This document shows positions 6,645 through 13,145 of a stretch of 14,080 nt of DNA, one piece after another. How positions within the stretch are numbered: position 1 is the first letter of the stretch; every line of letters starts with the position of its first letter. Below the pieces are notes generated by a model. It ran no database searches, was not told the DNA's origin, and worked only from the letters and a program-made list of their open reading frames with translations. The stretch covers positions 1-14,080 of the forward strand of contig CAMCJC010000027.1 of the NCBI GenBank assembly GCA_945875065.1, written 5' to 3'. Both the position numbers and the translations under genes were made by a program. The stretch comes from an uncultured Propionibacteriaceae bacterium (GTDB taxonomy: Bacteria > Actinomycetota > Actinomycetes > Propionibacteriales > Propionibacteriaceae).

Positions 6645-7417
6645 TAACCCTCGCAGTCAGCGCCGAGACCGTTTACGTCGACCTGCCTTTCCTGGAGCGC
6701 GTCCGTCGCCTGTCCGAGCGCGGCCTCAAGGTCGAGATCTGGGACTGGAGCCGCCACCTGGAGGACCTGGACGCCCTGGCCGCCAGCGACGCGGAGGTTG
6801 TCTCGATGACCGGCTACTTGCGCGGCAACCTCACCGACGACGACGGTATCGCCGAGTTCCTGGCCACCGCAGAGGAGTCGTTGCGGATCGCGGAGAAGCT
6901 GGACTGCCCGCGCCTCAACGTTCACGGCACCGGCCTCGACGATAAGGGCCTTCCCGTGCGGCCCGTGGAGGTCGTCACCGGGAAGATGTGGGCGAAGGCC
7001 GCCCTGACGCTGGAAAAGCTCGCCGCCCTCGGCGAGCGCGAGGGCAGGGTGTTCACGCTTGAAAACCTGAACCTCGCCGTCGACCACCCTGGCACGCCGT
7101 TCGCCCGCGCCGAGGACACCCTCGCGCTCGTCTCCGCCGTCGACTCGCCGGGACTACGCCTCAACCTCGACCTGTACCACGCCCAGATCGGGGAAGGAAA
7201 CCTCATCGAGCTGTGCCGGGCGGCCCTGCCGTGGATCGGCGAGATCCAGGTCGCGGACGTCCCCGGTCGCTGCGAACCCGGCACCGGCGAGATCAACTAC
7301 CCCGCCGTAGCTGCCGCGCTTCGCGAGATGGGCTTCGACGGCACCGTCGCGCTCGAGGCCTTCGCCAAAGACGACCCAGACGCCGCCGTCGACGCCTTCG
7401 TCGCCGCCTTCAACTGA
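6641..7417 (+). CDS. Sugar isomerase/epimerase, TIM barrel, hydroxypyruvate isomerase-like
   Basis: 258 residues. The GTG start overlaps the dehydrogenase stop by 4 bases (GTGA), and GGAGG lies seven bases upstream. It belongs to the xylose isomerase-like TIM-barrel superfamily. Candidate metal ligands stand at the expected strand ends: Glu141 in TLENLN, Asp177 and His180 in NLDLYHAQ, Gln203 in EIQVADVPGR, and Glu239 in VALEAF. The block VADVPGRCEPGTGEINYPAV (205-224) closely recalls the Hyi and OtnI group, which interconvert ketonic and aldehydic forms of small sugar acids; IolE/IolH and tagatose-epimerase-like enzymes share the fold. It presumably converts the product of the dehydrogenase. 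It is cytoplasmic. The exact reaction cannot be assigned. Confidence 0.82.
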   Translation: MITLAVSAETVYVDLPFLERVRRLSERGLKVEIWDWSRHLEDLDALAASDAEVVSMTGYLRGNLTDDDGIAEFLATAEESLRIAEKLDCPRLNVHGTGLDDKGLPVRPVEVVTGKMWAKAALTLEKLAALGEREGRVFTLENLNLAVDHPGTPFARAEDTLALVSAVDSPGLRLNLDLYHAQIGEGNLIELCRAALPWIGEIQVADVPGRCEPGTGEINYPAVAAALREMGFDGTVALEAFAKDDPDAAVDAFVAAFN

Positions 7418-7435
7418 ACTGGCTCTCACTTCCCT

Positions 7436-7473
7436 CAGGGTCGGGCGGTCCTCCCCAATTCCGCCCGACTCTG
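7436..7473 (+). promoter_or_regulatory. Intercistronic 13-bp hairpin before the ABC genes
   Basis: CAGGGTCGGGCGG (7436-7448) pairs with CCGCCCGACTCTG (7461-7473) through 13 positions with one G-U pair, leaving a 12-base loop. No T-run follows, so it is unlikely to be a full terminator. It separates the two enzyme genes from the transporter genes and may stabilise or process the message. The loop contains CCTCC (7450-7454), complementary to the GGAGG ribosome binding site (7488-7492) of the next gene. Confidence 0.6.
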
Positions 7474-7496
7474 GACCCCACCCTCCAGGAGGTTCC

Positions 7497-9017
7497 ATGA
7501 CCATCCTCGAAATGCGTGATATCAAGGTGCAGTTTCCGGGCGTGCTCGCTCTCAAGGGCGTCCCCTTCGATCTGCGCGCCGGCGAGGTCCACGCCCTGAT
7601 GGGCGAGAATGGCGCCGGGAAATCCACGCTGATGAAGGTGCTCGCCGGCGTCTACACCAACTACGAAGGCAGCATCACCTACAAAGGCGAGGAGATCGTC
7701 TCCCGCAGCATTCCCGAGCAGCGACAGCGCGGCATCAGCATCATCTTCCAGGAGATGGAACTGCTGCCGAACCTAACGGTCGCGGAGAACATCTTCCTCG
7801 GCCGCCAGCCGACGAACGCCACCGGCACCATCGACTGGCGCCGCATGAACCGCGACGCCCGCGAACTCCTCGACCGCATCCGCACCCCGATCCCCGAAGA
7901 CGCCCTCGTATCGCACCTCAGCGTCGGGCAGATGCAGATGGTGGAAATCGCCAAGGCGCTGTCGTTCCAGGCCGACGTCATCATCATGGACGAGCCGACC
8001 GCCGCCCTGACCGGCAAGGAGGTCGACGGGCTGTTCGCCAACATCCAAGACCTCAAGGCCCAGGGCGTAGCCATCTGCTACATCTCCCACCGGCTGGAGG
8101 AGATCCGCCGCATCGCCGATCGCGTCACCGTCTTCCGCGACGGCGGCTACGTCGGCACCCGCGACGCCGCCGACCTCAGCGTCGACGAGATGGTTTCCAT
8201 GATGGTCGGCCGCGAGATGGACGACTACTACCCGCGCGTTACGGTCCCTAGGGGCGACGTCGTGCTCGAGCTCTGCGACATCCGCCGCGGCCACGTCCTA
8301 AAGGGCGTCTCGCTGGTAGCGCACGCCGGTGAGATCACCGGCCTGTACGGGCTGATGGGGGCCGGCCGCACCGAGCTGATGCGCGCCGCGTTCGGCGCCG
8401 ACCCGTACGACTCGGGCAGCATCCTGATCGACGGCGTCCCGGCCCGGATCCGTAACCCGCGCGACGCGAAACGCCACGGCATCGCGCTGCTCACCGAGGA
8501 TCGAAAACAGCAGGGGTTGATCCTCGACTTCGACCTGAACAAGAACATCTCCCTGGCGAACCTCAAGGCCGCGATGGGGCCCTTCGGCTTCGATGAACGC
8601 AAAGAGAGCCGCCACAACCAGGAACTAGCCGACTCGGTGCGGGTGAAAACCCCGTCGCTCAGGCAGCTCGCCCGGAACCTGTCGGGCGGGAACCAGCAGA
8701 AGGTCGTGCTCGCGAAATGGCTCAACACCGACTCGAAGGTGTTCATCTTCGATGAGCCCACCCGCGGCATCGATGTCGGGGCGAAGGCTGAGATCTACAG
8801 GATCATGAACCGGCTGAAGCAGGACGGAAAGGCTGTGATCGTCGTCTCATCTGAGTTGACCGAGTGCATGGGTATAAGCGACCGCATGTACGTCATGCAC
8901 GAGGGCCGCATGACCGGCCTCATTGAGGGCGACGAGATGGGGGGACTCACCGAGGAGACCGTCATCGCCTACGCCACCGGCACCAAGACCACCCAGTCCT
9001 TCCCCGAGGAGCAATGA
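7497..9017 (+). CDS. Sugar ABC transporter ATP-binding protein, RbsA/MglA/XylG type
   Basis: 506 residues, normal for these double-ATPase proteins. AGGAGG lies four bases before the ATG. The first nucleotide-binding domain has Walker A GENGAGKST (36-44), the Q-loop FQEMELLPNLT, signature LSVGQ (141-145) and Walker B VIIMDEPTAALT (161-172). The second domain has the lysine-less Walker A variant GLMGAGRTE (about 284-292), signature LSGGNQQKVV (about 395-404) and Walker B VFIFDEPTRGID (about 415-426). The degenerate second Walker A is normal for this family, so one site is expected to hydrolyse ATP. It sits on the inner face of the membrane and drives import through the permease encoded next, whose gene overlaps it by 4 bases. 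Members import ribose, galactose, xylose, inositol and similar sugars. Confidence 0.93.
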   Translation: MTILEMRDIKVQFPGVLALKGVPFDLRAGEVHALMGENGAGKSTLMKVLAGVYTNYEGSITYKGEEIVSRSIPEQRQRGISIIFQEMELLPNLTVAENIFLGRQPTNATGTIDWRRMNRDARELLDRIRTPIPEDALVSHLSVGQMQMVEIAKALSFQADVIIMDEPTAALTGKEVDGLFANIQDLKAQGVAICYISHRLEEIRRIADRVTVFRDGGYVGTRDAADLSVDEMVSMMVGREMDDYYPRVTVPRGDVVLELCDIRRGHVLKGVSLVAHAGEITGLYGLMGAGRTELMRAAFGADPYDSGSILIDGVPARIRNPRDAKRHGIALLTEDRKQQGLILDFDLNKNISLANLKAAMGPFGFDERKESRHNQELADSVRVKTPSLRQLARNLSGGNQQKVVLAKWLNTDSKVFIFDEPTRGIDVGAKAEIYRIMNRLKQDGKAVIVVSSELTECMGISDRMYVMHEGRMTGLIEGDEMGGLTEETVIAYATGTKTTQSFPEEQ

Positions 9018-9994
9018 TGACCACCACCATCCCGACCGAGGCCGAGCGGCGTCGCTTCGGTGTTAACTCGACGAACGTAACGTCGGCTGCTGTGCTGATC
9101 GCGCTTTGTCTGCTGCTGTCCGCGCTGTCCCCGGCCTTCCGCGACCCCCAGAACCTTATCAACATTCTTCAGCAGGTGACCGTCAACGCCATTCTCGCCT
9201 TAGGCATGACCATGGTGATCTTCACCGGTGGTATCGACCTTTCGGTCGGCTCCGTGGTCGCCTTCAGCGGTATCGTCATGGGCATCCTGATCGTCGACAT
9301 GGGCGTCAATCCGTGGCTAGCCGCGATAGCCGGCATTCTGCTGGGGGCGGTATGCGGCACGATCAACGGCATCCTGATCTCCAAGTTCAGGCTGCAACCC
9401 ATGATCGCGACGCTGGGCATGATGAGTATCGCGCGCGGCGCCGCGCTCACCCTGGCCGGGGGCCGTACGATTTCCGGCTACCCGCCTGGGTTCACCTGGC
9501 TCGGCAACGGCACCATACCTGGTACCACCATTCCCGTGCAGATCATCTTCATGCTGTTGCTCTACGTCTGCGCCTACTATTTCATGCGCTACCGCCGCTT
9601 CGGGCGTGCGCTTTACTCCATCGGAGGCAACGAAGAGGCCACGCGCCTGTCCGGCATCAACGTGTTCAAGTTCAAGACGCTGTCCTACACAGTCGCCGGG
9701 GCCCTGGCGGGCGTGGCGTCGGTGGTGCTCGTCGCCAAGCTCAATTCGGCCCAATCCATCGCCGGGCAGGACTATGAACTGGACGCCATCGCCTCCGCAG
9801 TCATCGGCGGTGCCAGCCTCCTGGGCGGGGTCGGGTCCATCTGGGGCTCACTCATGGGGGCGCTCATCATCGGCGTGATCCGAAATGGCCTCAACCTGCT
9901 CAACGTGTCGTCATACCTGCAGAAGCTGATCATCGGTCTCATCATTCTCGTCGCCGTTCTAGTGGATGCCTTCCGTAACCGATCACGTTCCTGA
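9014..9994 (+). CDS. Sugar ABC transporter permease, RbsC type
   Basis: 326 residues from the ATG that overlaps the ATPase stop (ATGA). GAGGAG ends only two bases before this ATG, so the next in-frame ATG at 9017 may be the real start; the protein changes by one residue. The sequence is hydrophobic throughout, with about eight to ten membrane segments, the first near 24-40. RbsC-type hallmarks are present: GGIDLSVGSVVAFSGIVMG (72-90), the cytoplasmic ATPase-contact loop GGNEEATRLSGIN (about 204-216), and GGASLLGGVGSIWGSLMGA near the C-terminus. It would act as a homodimer in the membrane with the RbsA-type ATPase and the lipoprotein binding protein. Confidence 0.93.
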   Translation: MMTTTIPTEAERRRFGVNSTNVTSAAVLIALCLLLSALSPAFRDPQNLINILQQVTVNAILALGMTMVIFTGGIDLSVGSVVAFSGIVMGILIVDMGVNPWLAAIAGILLGAVCGTINGILISKFRLQPMIATLGMMSIARGAALTLAGGRTISGYPPGFTWLGNGTIPGTTIPVQIIFMLLLYVCAYYFMRYRRFGRALYSIGGNEEATRLSGINVFKFKTLSYTVAGALAGVASVVLVAKLNSAQSIAGQDYELDAIASAVIGGASLLGGVGSIWGSLMGALIIGVIRNGLNLLNVSSYLQKLIIGLIILVAVLVDAFRNRSRS

Positions 9995-10010
9995 GGGGAG
10001 AGACATCGAG

Positions 10011-10967
10011 ATGAGGAAAATCCTATCCCTGCTGCTGACTACGGTGGTGCTGTTCGGGTTCTCGAGCTGCTCCAGCACCCCTCGCGATCAAGACGGTGTG
10101 ACACGGATCGCATACATTGTCAAAGCCATGAGCGACGAGTTTTGGACCGACATGCGCGCCGGTGCCGAAGAATATGCGGCTGCCAATGACATTGAGCTGA
10201 CATTTCAGGCTCCCGACAAAGAGACCGACGTGGAGCGCCAGATCCAGATGGTGGAGAACGCACTGGTTTCCAAGGCCGACGCTATCGTCCTGTCAGCCGC
10301 TGACTCAAAGGCGTTGATCCCGGTCATCGTCCGCGCCAACCGGGCCGGGGTCCCGGTCGTCTTGGTCAACGACACCATTGACCCTGATGCCCTAGCGGCT
10401 CACGGCGGGTATGTCGCCACCTACGTGGGCATCGACCAGTACAAAGCGGCCGAACTGGCTGGCAAGGACGCTGTCGCCCAGCATCCCGGCGGCGGGAACG
10501 TCGTCCTGCTGGAGGGAATCGCCGGTGTGAGTGCGCTGCAGCAGCGACTCGACGGGTTCAAAGACCAGATCACTTCCGCCGGGAACTTCACGATCGTCGC
10601 GTCGCAGACTGCCAACAACGATCGCAACCAGGCATTCAACGTGATGCAGAACATCCTCCAGTCCAACCCGGAGGTCGACGTCGTGTGGGCGATCAACGCT
10701 GAGATGGGGCAAGGCGCCATTCAGGCGATCCAGCAAAGCGGCGTCACCCGACCCATCGCGGTGTATGACTTCGACGCCTCCGCCGATGACCGTGCAGCCA
10801 TCCGTGCTGAGACGTTGGTTGGATCGGTTGCCCAGTTCCCCAAGTTGCAGGCTGCGGGGGCCCTCAAAGCGGCGACCGATGCCATCGCTGGCCAGAAACT
10901 TGAGGACCATACCGTCACCAAGGCGGAACTGATCACCAAGGACAATGTCGATACCCTTAACGAGTAA
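10011..10967 (+). CDS. Sugar ABC transporter substrate-binding lipoprotein, RbsB type
   Basis: 318 residues from the ATG at 10011, chosen because GGGGAG (9995-10000) lies ten bases upstream and because it gives a proper signal peptide; the frame is open 15 codons further up but without these. The N-terminus MRKILSLLLTTVVLFGFSSC is a lipoprotein signal with Cys20 as the lipid anchor, as usual in Gram-positive importers. The mature part is a two-lobed periplasmic-binding-protein-1 fold: RIAYIVKAMSDEFW starts lobe 1, ADAIVLSAADSKAL and VPVVLVNDTID follow, the crossover lies near VVLLEGIAG, and NNDRNQAFNVMQNIL, VVWAINAEMGQGAIQAI and the VYDFDAS strand make lobe 2. It would capture the substrate outside the membrane. 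It is the last gene of the operon, 16 bases after the permease gene. Confidence 0.92.
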   Translation: MRKILSLLLTTVVLFGFSSCSSTPRDQDGVTRIAYIVKAMSDEFWTDMRAGAEEYAAANDIELTFQAPDKETDVERQIQMVENALVSKADAIVLSAADSKALIPVIVRANRAGVPVVLVNDTIDPDALAAHGGYVATYVGIDQYKAAELAGKDAVAQHPGGGNVVLLEGIAGVSALQQRLDGFKDQITSAGNFTIVASQTANNDRNQAFNVMQNILQSNPEVDVVWAINAEMGQGAIQAIQQSGVTRPIAVYDFDASADDRAAIRAETLVGSVAQFPKLQAAGALKAATDAIAGQKLEDHTVTKAELITKDNVDTLNE

Positions 10968-10985
10968 CGACTGATTTAACGCGCA

Positions 10986-11012
10986 AGGTGGCCGGGGAAA
11001 CCTCGGCCACCT
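10986..11012 (+). terminator. Hairpin at the end of the catabolic/transport operon
   Basis: AGGTGGCCGGGG and CCTCGGCCACCT form a 12-bp stem with one G-U pair and an AAA loop, 18 bases after the stop of the binding-protein gene. The T-run that follows is poor (GCCGTTGTGG), so it may be a partial terminator that lets some transcription reach the regulator gene. The upstream GTG at 10988, which would lengthen the LacI-type protein, lies inside this hairpin and is therefore unlikely to be a start. Confidence 0.65.
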
Positions 11013-11035
11013 GCCGTTGTGGTGAGGGGGTTTCG

Positions 11036-12139
11036 ATGGCTGGCAAGCGTCCTACTCTGGTGGATCTGGCGCAGGCGAGTGGCTTTTCCGTTGCCCTGGT
11101 GTCGATCGTGATGCGGGACGCGCCGGGCGCGTCGGAGGAGACCAGGCGCCGGGTCAAGGAAGTCGCGGAGCAGATCGGATACCAGCCGAACTGGCTAGCC
11201 AGGGGGCTGCGCAGCGCCAATTCGGGGCTGATCGGGGTGTGTTTCGCGATCTCGCACCCGTTCCATGCGGACCTGGTTCGGCACTTGTATCAGGCGTCGT
11301 TCGGCAAGCCGATCGACCTGGTGCTGAGCGCCCACCTGCCCGGTCGCAGCGAGGAGACTGCGGCGGTGACGCTGCTCGACAAGCGTTGCGAGGCTGTCGT
11401 GCTGCTCGGATCGACGCTGCCGGAGGAGGCGATGGCGGCGATGGCTAAGCAGGTGCCGGTGGTCGCCGTCGCACGGCGGGTCGGGGAAGCGGCGGGCGTA
11501 GACGTCGTCCGCTCCGACGATTATGCCGGGGCCGCCATGGCCGTCGACCACCTAGTCGAGCTTGGGCACGTGCGGATCGCGCACATCGATGGGGCGTCGC
11601 AGGCTGGGGCGCCGGAGCGTCGCGACGGCTATCGCGACGCGATGGTGCGGCATGGGCTCGGCGATGAGGTGCGGATCGTCGGCGGCGGCATCGAGGAGTC
11701 GGACGGGTACGGCGCGACGCTGGAGCTGTTCGGGCCGGGGCCGGGACCGACGGCGGTGCTGGCGTTCAACGACGAGTGCGCCGCCGGGGTGCTGTCGGCT
11801 GCCGCGGTCCTGGGACGCGATGTCCCCAGCGACCTAGCCGTCGTCGGTTACGACGACTCGCGTCGTGCCCTAACGACTAGGGTGCCCTTGACGTCGCTGG
11901 CTCAAACCTACGAGGCCCTAGCCAAGGCGACGATCGACCGTGTCGAGGCGCAGATCACCGAACGGGGTCCGGCGATAGAGGTCGTGACGGAACCGCAACT
12001 GGTGGTGCGTGAATCGACGGCGGGTAGCGCGTCGAAGGCCGGGGGGCTTACCAGCGGTCGTGGTGGACGACTTGGTCGAGGGGGACGCGGTCGTTCCAGC
12101 CGAAGCGGATCAGATCCGGGGTTTCCTGGAGTTTGCTGA
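11036..12139 (+). CDS. LacI-family transcriptional regulator
   Basis: 367 residues from the ATG with GAGGGGG five bases upstream. The N-terminal helix-turn-helix reads PTLVDLAQASGFSVALVS (residues 6-23), followed by SEETRRRVKEVAEQIGYQPN (33-52) and the hinge WLARGLRS (53-60). The sugar-binding core starts at SGLIGVCF (63-70) and includes DDYAGAAMAVDHLVELGH (161-178), RRDGYRDAM (195-203), FNDECAAGVLSAA (244-256) and VVGYDDSR (269-276). The core ends at LVVREST (322-328), where most family members stop. The remaining 39 residues are Gly/Arg/Ser-rich, and from about residue 338 on they are encoded antisense to the end of bluB. In the recognition helix, Leu21 and Ile24 replace the common Thr and Arg. 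It probably represses the preceding operon until a sugar or polyol binds. Confidence 0.92.
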   Translation: MAGKRPTLVDLAQASGFSVALVSIVMRDAPGASEETRRRVKEVAEQIGYQPNWLARGLRSANSGLIGVCFAISHPFHADLVRHLYQASFGKPIDLVLSAHLPGRSEETAAVTLLDKRCEAVVLLGSTLPEEAMAAMAKQVPVVAVARRVGEAAGVDVVRSDDYAGAAMAVDHLVELGHVRIAHIDGASQAGAPERRDGYRDAMVRHGLGDEVRIVGGGIEESDGYGATLELFGPGPGPTAVLAFNDECAAGVLSAAAVLGRDVPSDLAVVGYDDSRRALTTRVPLTSLAQTYEALAKATIDRVEAQITERGPAIEVVTEPQLVVRESTAGSASKAGGLTSGRGGRLGRGGRGRSSRSGSDPGFPGVC

Positions 12140-12680
12140 CCCTGCCGACGCACAGCCAGGCTACGGGGCGGATATGCTCGGGGAGGCCGAGGAGGTCGGT
12201 GAGGAAGTTCTCGCGGTAGAAGGAGACCCAGCCAACGCCGAGATCATGGGCGGTGGCGGTCAGCCACAGGTTCTGGACGGCGCAAACGACGGAGAAGACG
12301 CCGGCGTCGTCGATGGTGTGGCGGCCGAGAACGTTGGGGCCGGAGCGGGTCGGGTCGTAGGTGGCGACGATGCCGAGTCCGGATTCGCGGATGCCCTCGA
12401 TCTTGATGGGGTTGAAGGTGTCGCGGCGCTCGCCGGTGAGGGAGTCGGCGTAGGCCTGGCGGCATTCGTCGACGTGGTTGGCGAAGCTGCTAAGAAGGTC
12501 AGGGTCGCGGACGACGACGAAGTCCCAAGGCTGGCTGTTGCCGACGCTGGGTGCGGCATGGGCGGCGGTGAGCAGGTCGCGGATGACGGCGTCGTCGAGG
12601 GGGTCGCCGGTGAACTCGGCGCGCACGTCGCGTCGCCGCTCAATGATCCCCCGCAACACCGCACAAGTCTCATCAGTCAT
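12048..12680 (-). CDS. bluB: 5,6-dimethylbenzimidazole synthase BluB
   Basis: 210 residues from the ATG at 12680. The frame is open to a GTG at 12806, but the added 42 residues are unlike the family. The flavin-destructase signature is clear: RRRDVRAEF (15-23) with Asp18 matching the catalytic Asp of characterised BluB, HAAPSVGNSQPWDFVVVRDP (41-60), KIEGIRESGLGIVATYD (93-109), VLGRHTIDDAGVFS (117-130), VCAVQNLWLTA (132-142), GVGWVSFY (148-155) with the catalytic Ser153, and the terminal HHDRW. BluB oxidatively breaks down reduced FMN to 5,6-dimethylbenzimidazole, the lower ligand of cobalamin. No other B12 gene is in view and no cobalamin riboswitch was recognised. No Shine-Dalgarno is seen; TACGGT ends seven bases before the ATG, hinting at a leaderless message. 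Confidence 0.93.
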   Translation of the reverse strand: MTDETCAVLRGIIERRRDVRAEFTGDPLDDAVIRDLLTAAHAAPSVGNSQPWDFVVVRDPDLLSSFANHVDECRQAYADSLTGERRDTFNPIKIEGIRESGLGIVATYDPTRSGPNVLGRHTIDDAGVFSVVCAVQNLWLTATAHDLGVGWVSFYRENFLTDLLGLPEHIRPVAWLCVGRVSKLQETPDLIRFGWNDRVPLDQVVHHDRW

Positions 12681-12843
12681 GCGCACAACCGTAGCCAGCG
12701 GCGCGTGCGGGTCGGCGGCGACCCCGGGGTACGGGAAGGTCGCGTTGCGATACGCGGTGTACGCGATAGGCGGGCGGGGTACGGGCAAGGTCGCAGGTCG
12801 TCTCACTGCCCGGAAACCGTGGGCGCCGTGCTCCCGCTCTCCC

Positions 12844-12907
12844 GGCCTGCCTACCCCGTCCTCCTGGCCTGCCTACCCCGTCCTCCTGGCCTGCCCACCC
12901 CGCCCCC
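12844..12907 (+). repeat. C-rich tandem repeat, 22-bp period
   Basis: The unit begins GGCCTGCCTACCCCGTCC and has a period of 22 bp. Units one and two (12844-12865 and 12866-12887) are identical; the third (from 12888) is partial and diverged, reading GGCCTGCCCACCCCGCCCC. It lies just upstream of palindromic element copy 4. A similar CTACCCCGTCC word stands upstream of copy 3 near 2946, so the C-rich shoulder may belong to the element. Confidence 0.8.
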
Positions 12908-12913
12908 CGACTC

Positions 12914-13003
12914 TGTGCGCGAATCGCCGTTTTGGGTGAATGGGGTGGTTTGTGGCTAGCGATTTTGCGGGACTCGTTCACCCAGCCCGGCGATTCGTGC
13001 ACA
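12914..13003 (+). repeat. Interspersed palindromic element, copy 4
   Basis: The best-paired complete copy. The left arm runs 12914-12941 (TGTGCGCGAATCGCCG, then TTTTGGGTGAAT) and the right arm 12976-13003 (GTTCACCCAGCC, then CGGCGATTCGTGCACA). The arms pair over 28 positions with about six mismatches or wobbles, mostly in the central four bases, leaving a 34-base loop with the conserved TGTGGCTAG and TTTTGCG words. It lies about 105 bp upstream of the MerR promoter in the same orientation as the other copies. Confidence 0.85.
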
Positions 13004-13107
13004 CCCCTGGGGCATGTGGGCTCGGGAGGCGACGGCGCGGGTGCCACCGGCCGAGGTTCTCGGTGTCGTCGCTAACTGGCGACGATGGGTTCGCGACGAC
13101 CACGCGC

Positions 13108-13138
13108 TTGACCCCCACGTTGCGGGAGGGCTGATGGT
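13108..13138 (+). promoter_or_regulatory. Candidate MerR-type autoregulated promoter (tipA-like)
   Basis: TTGACC (13108-13113) is followed, after a 19-bp spacer, by a weak -10-like GATGGT (13133-13138). The spacer CCCACGTTGCGGGAGGGCT is an imperfect dyad (CCC.CACG against TGCGGGAGGG). A long 19-bp spacer carrying a dyad is the hallmark of MerR-activated promoters, and the arrangement recalls the Streptomyces tipA promoter. The expected start of transcription is close to the ATG at 13146. Confidence 0.45.
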
Positions 13139-13145
13139 GGTGGGC

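Larger units (their letters stand above)
12681..13145. other. Divergent intergenic region bluB / MerR regulator
   Basis: 465 bp between two divergent genes. From left to right it holds an imperfect direct repeat of GGGGTACGGG(C)AAGGTCGC at 12726-12743 and 12776-12794, the 22-bp C-rich tandem repeat, palindromic element copy 4 and the tipA-like promoter of the MerR gene. No gene is seen in it. Confidence 0.5.

Noticed and set aside
12844..12907. 22-bp tandem repeat as a CRISPR array
   Set aside because: The units are directly adjacent with no spacers, and no cas gene is near.
12009..12959. 316-codon plus-strand open frame opposite bluB
   Set aside because: It is the antisense shadow of bluB, which has a clear conserved protein with catalytic residues on the other strand.
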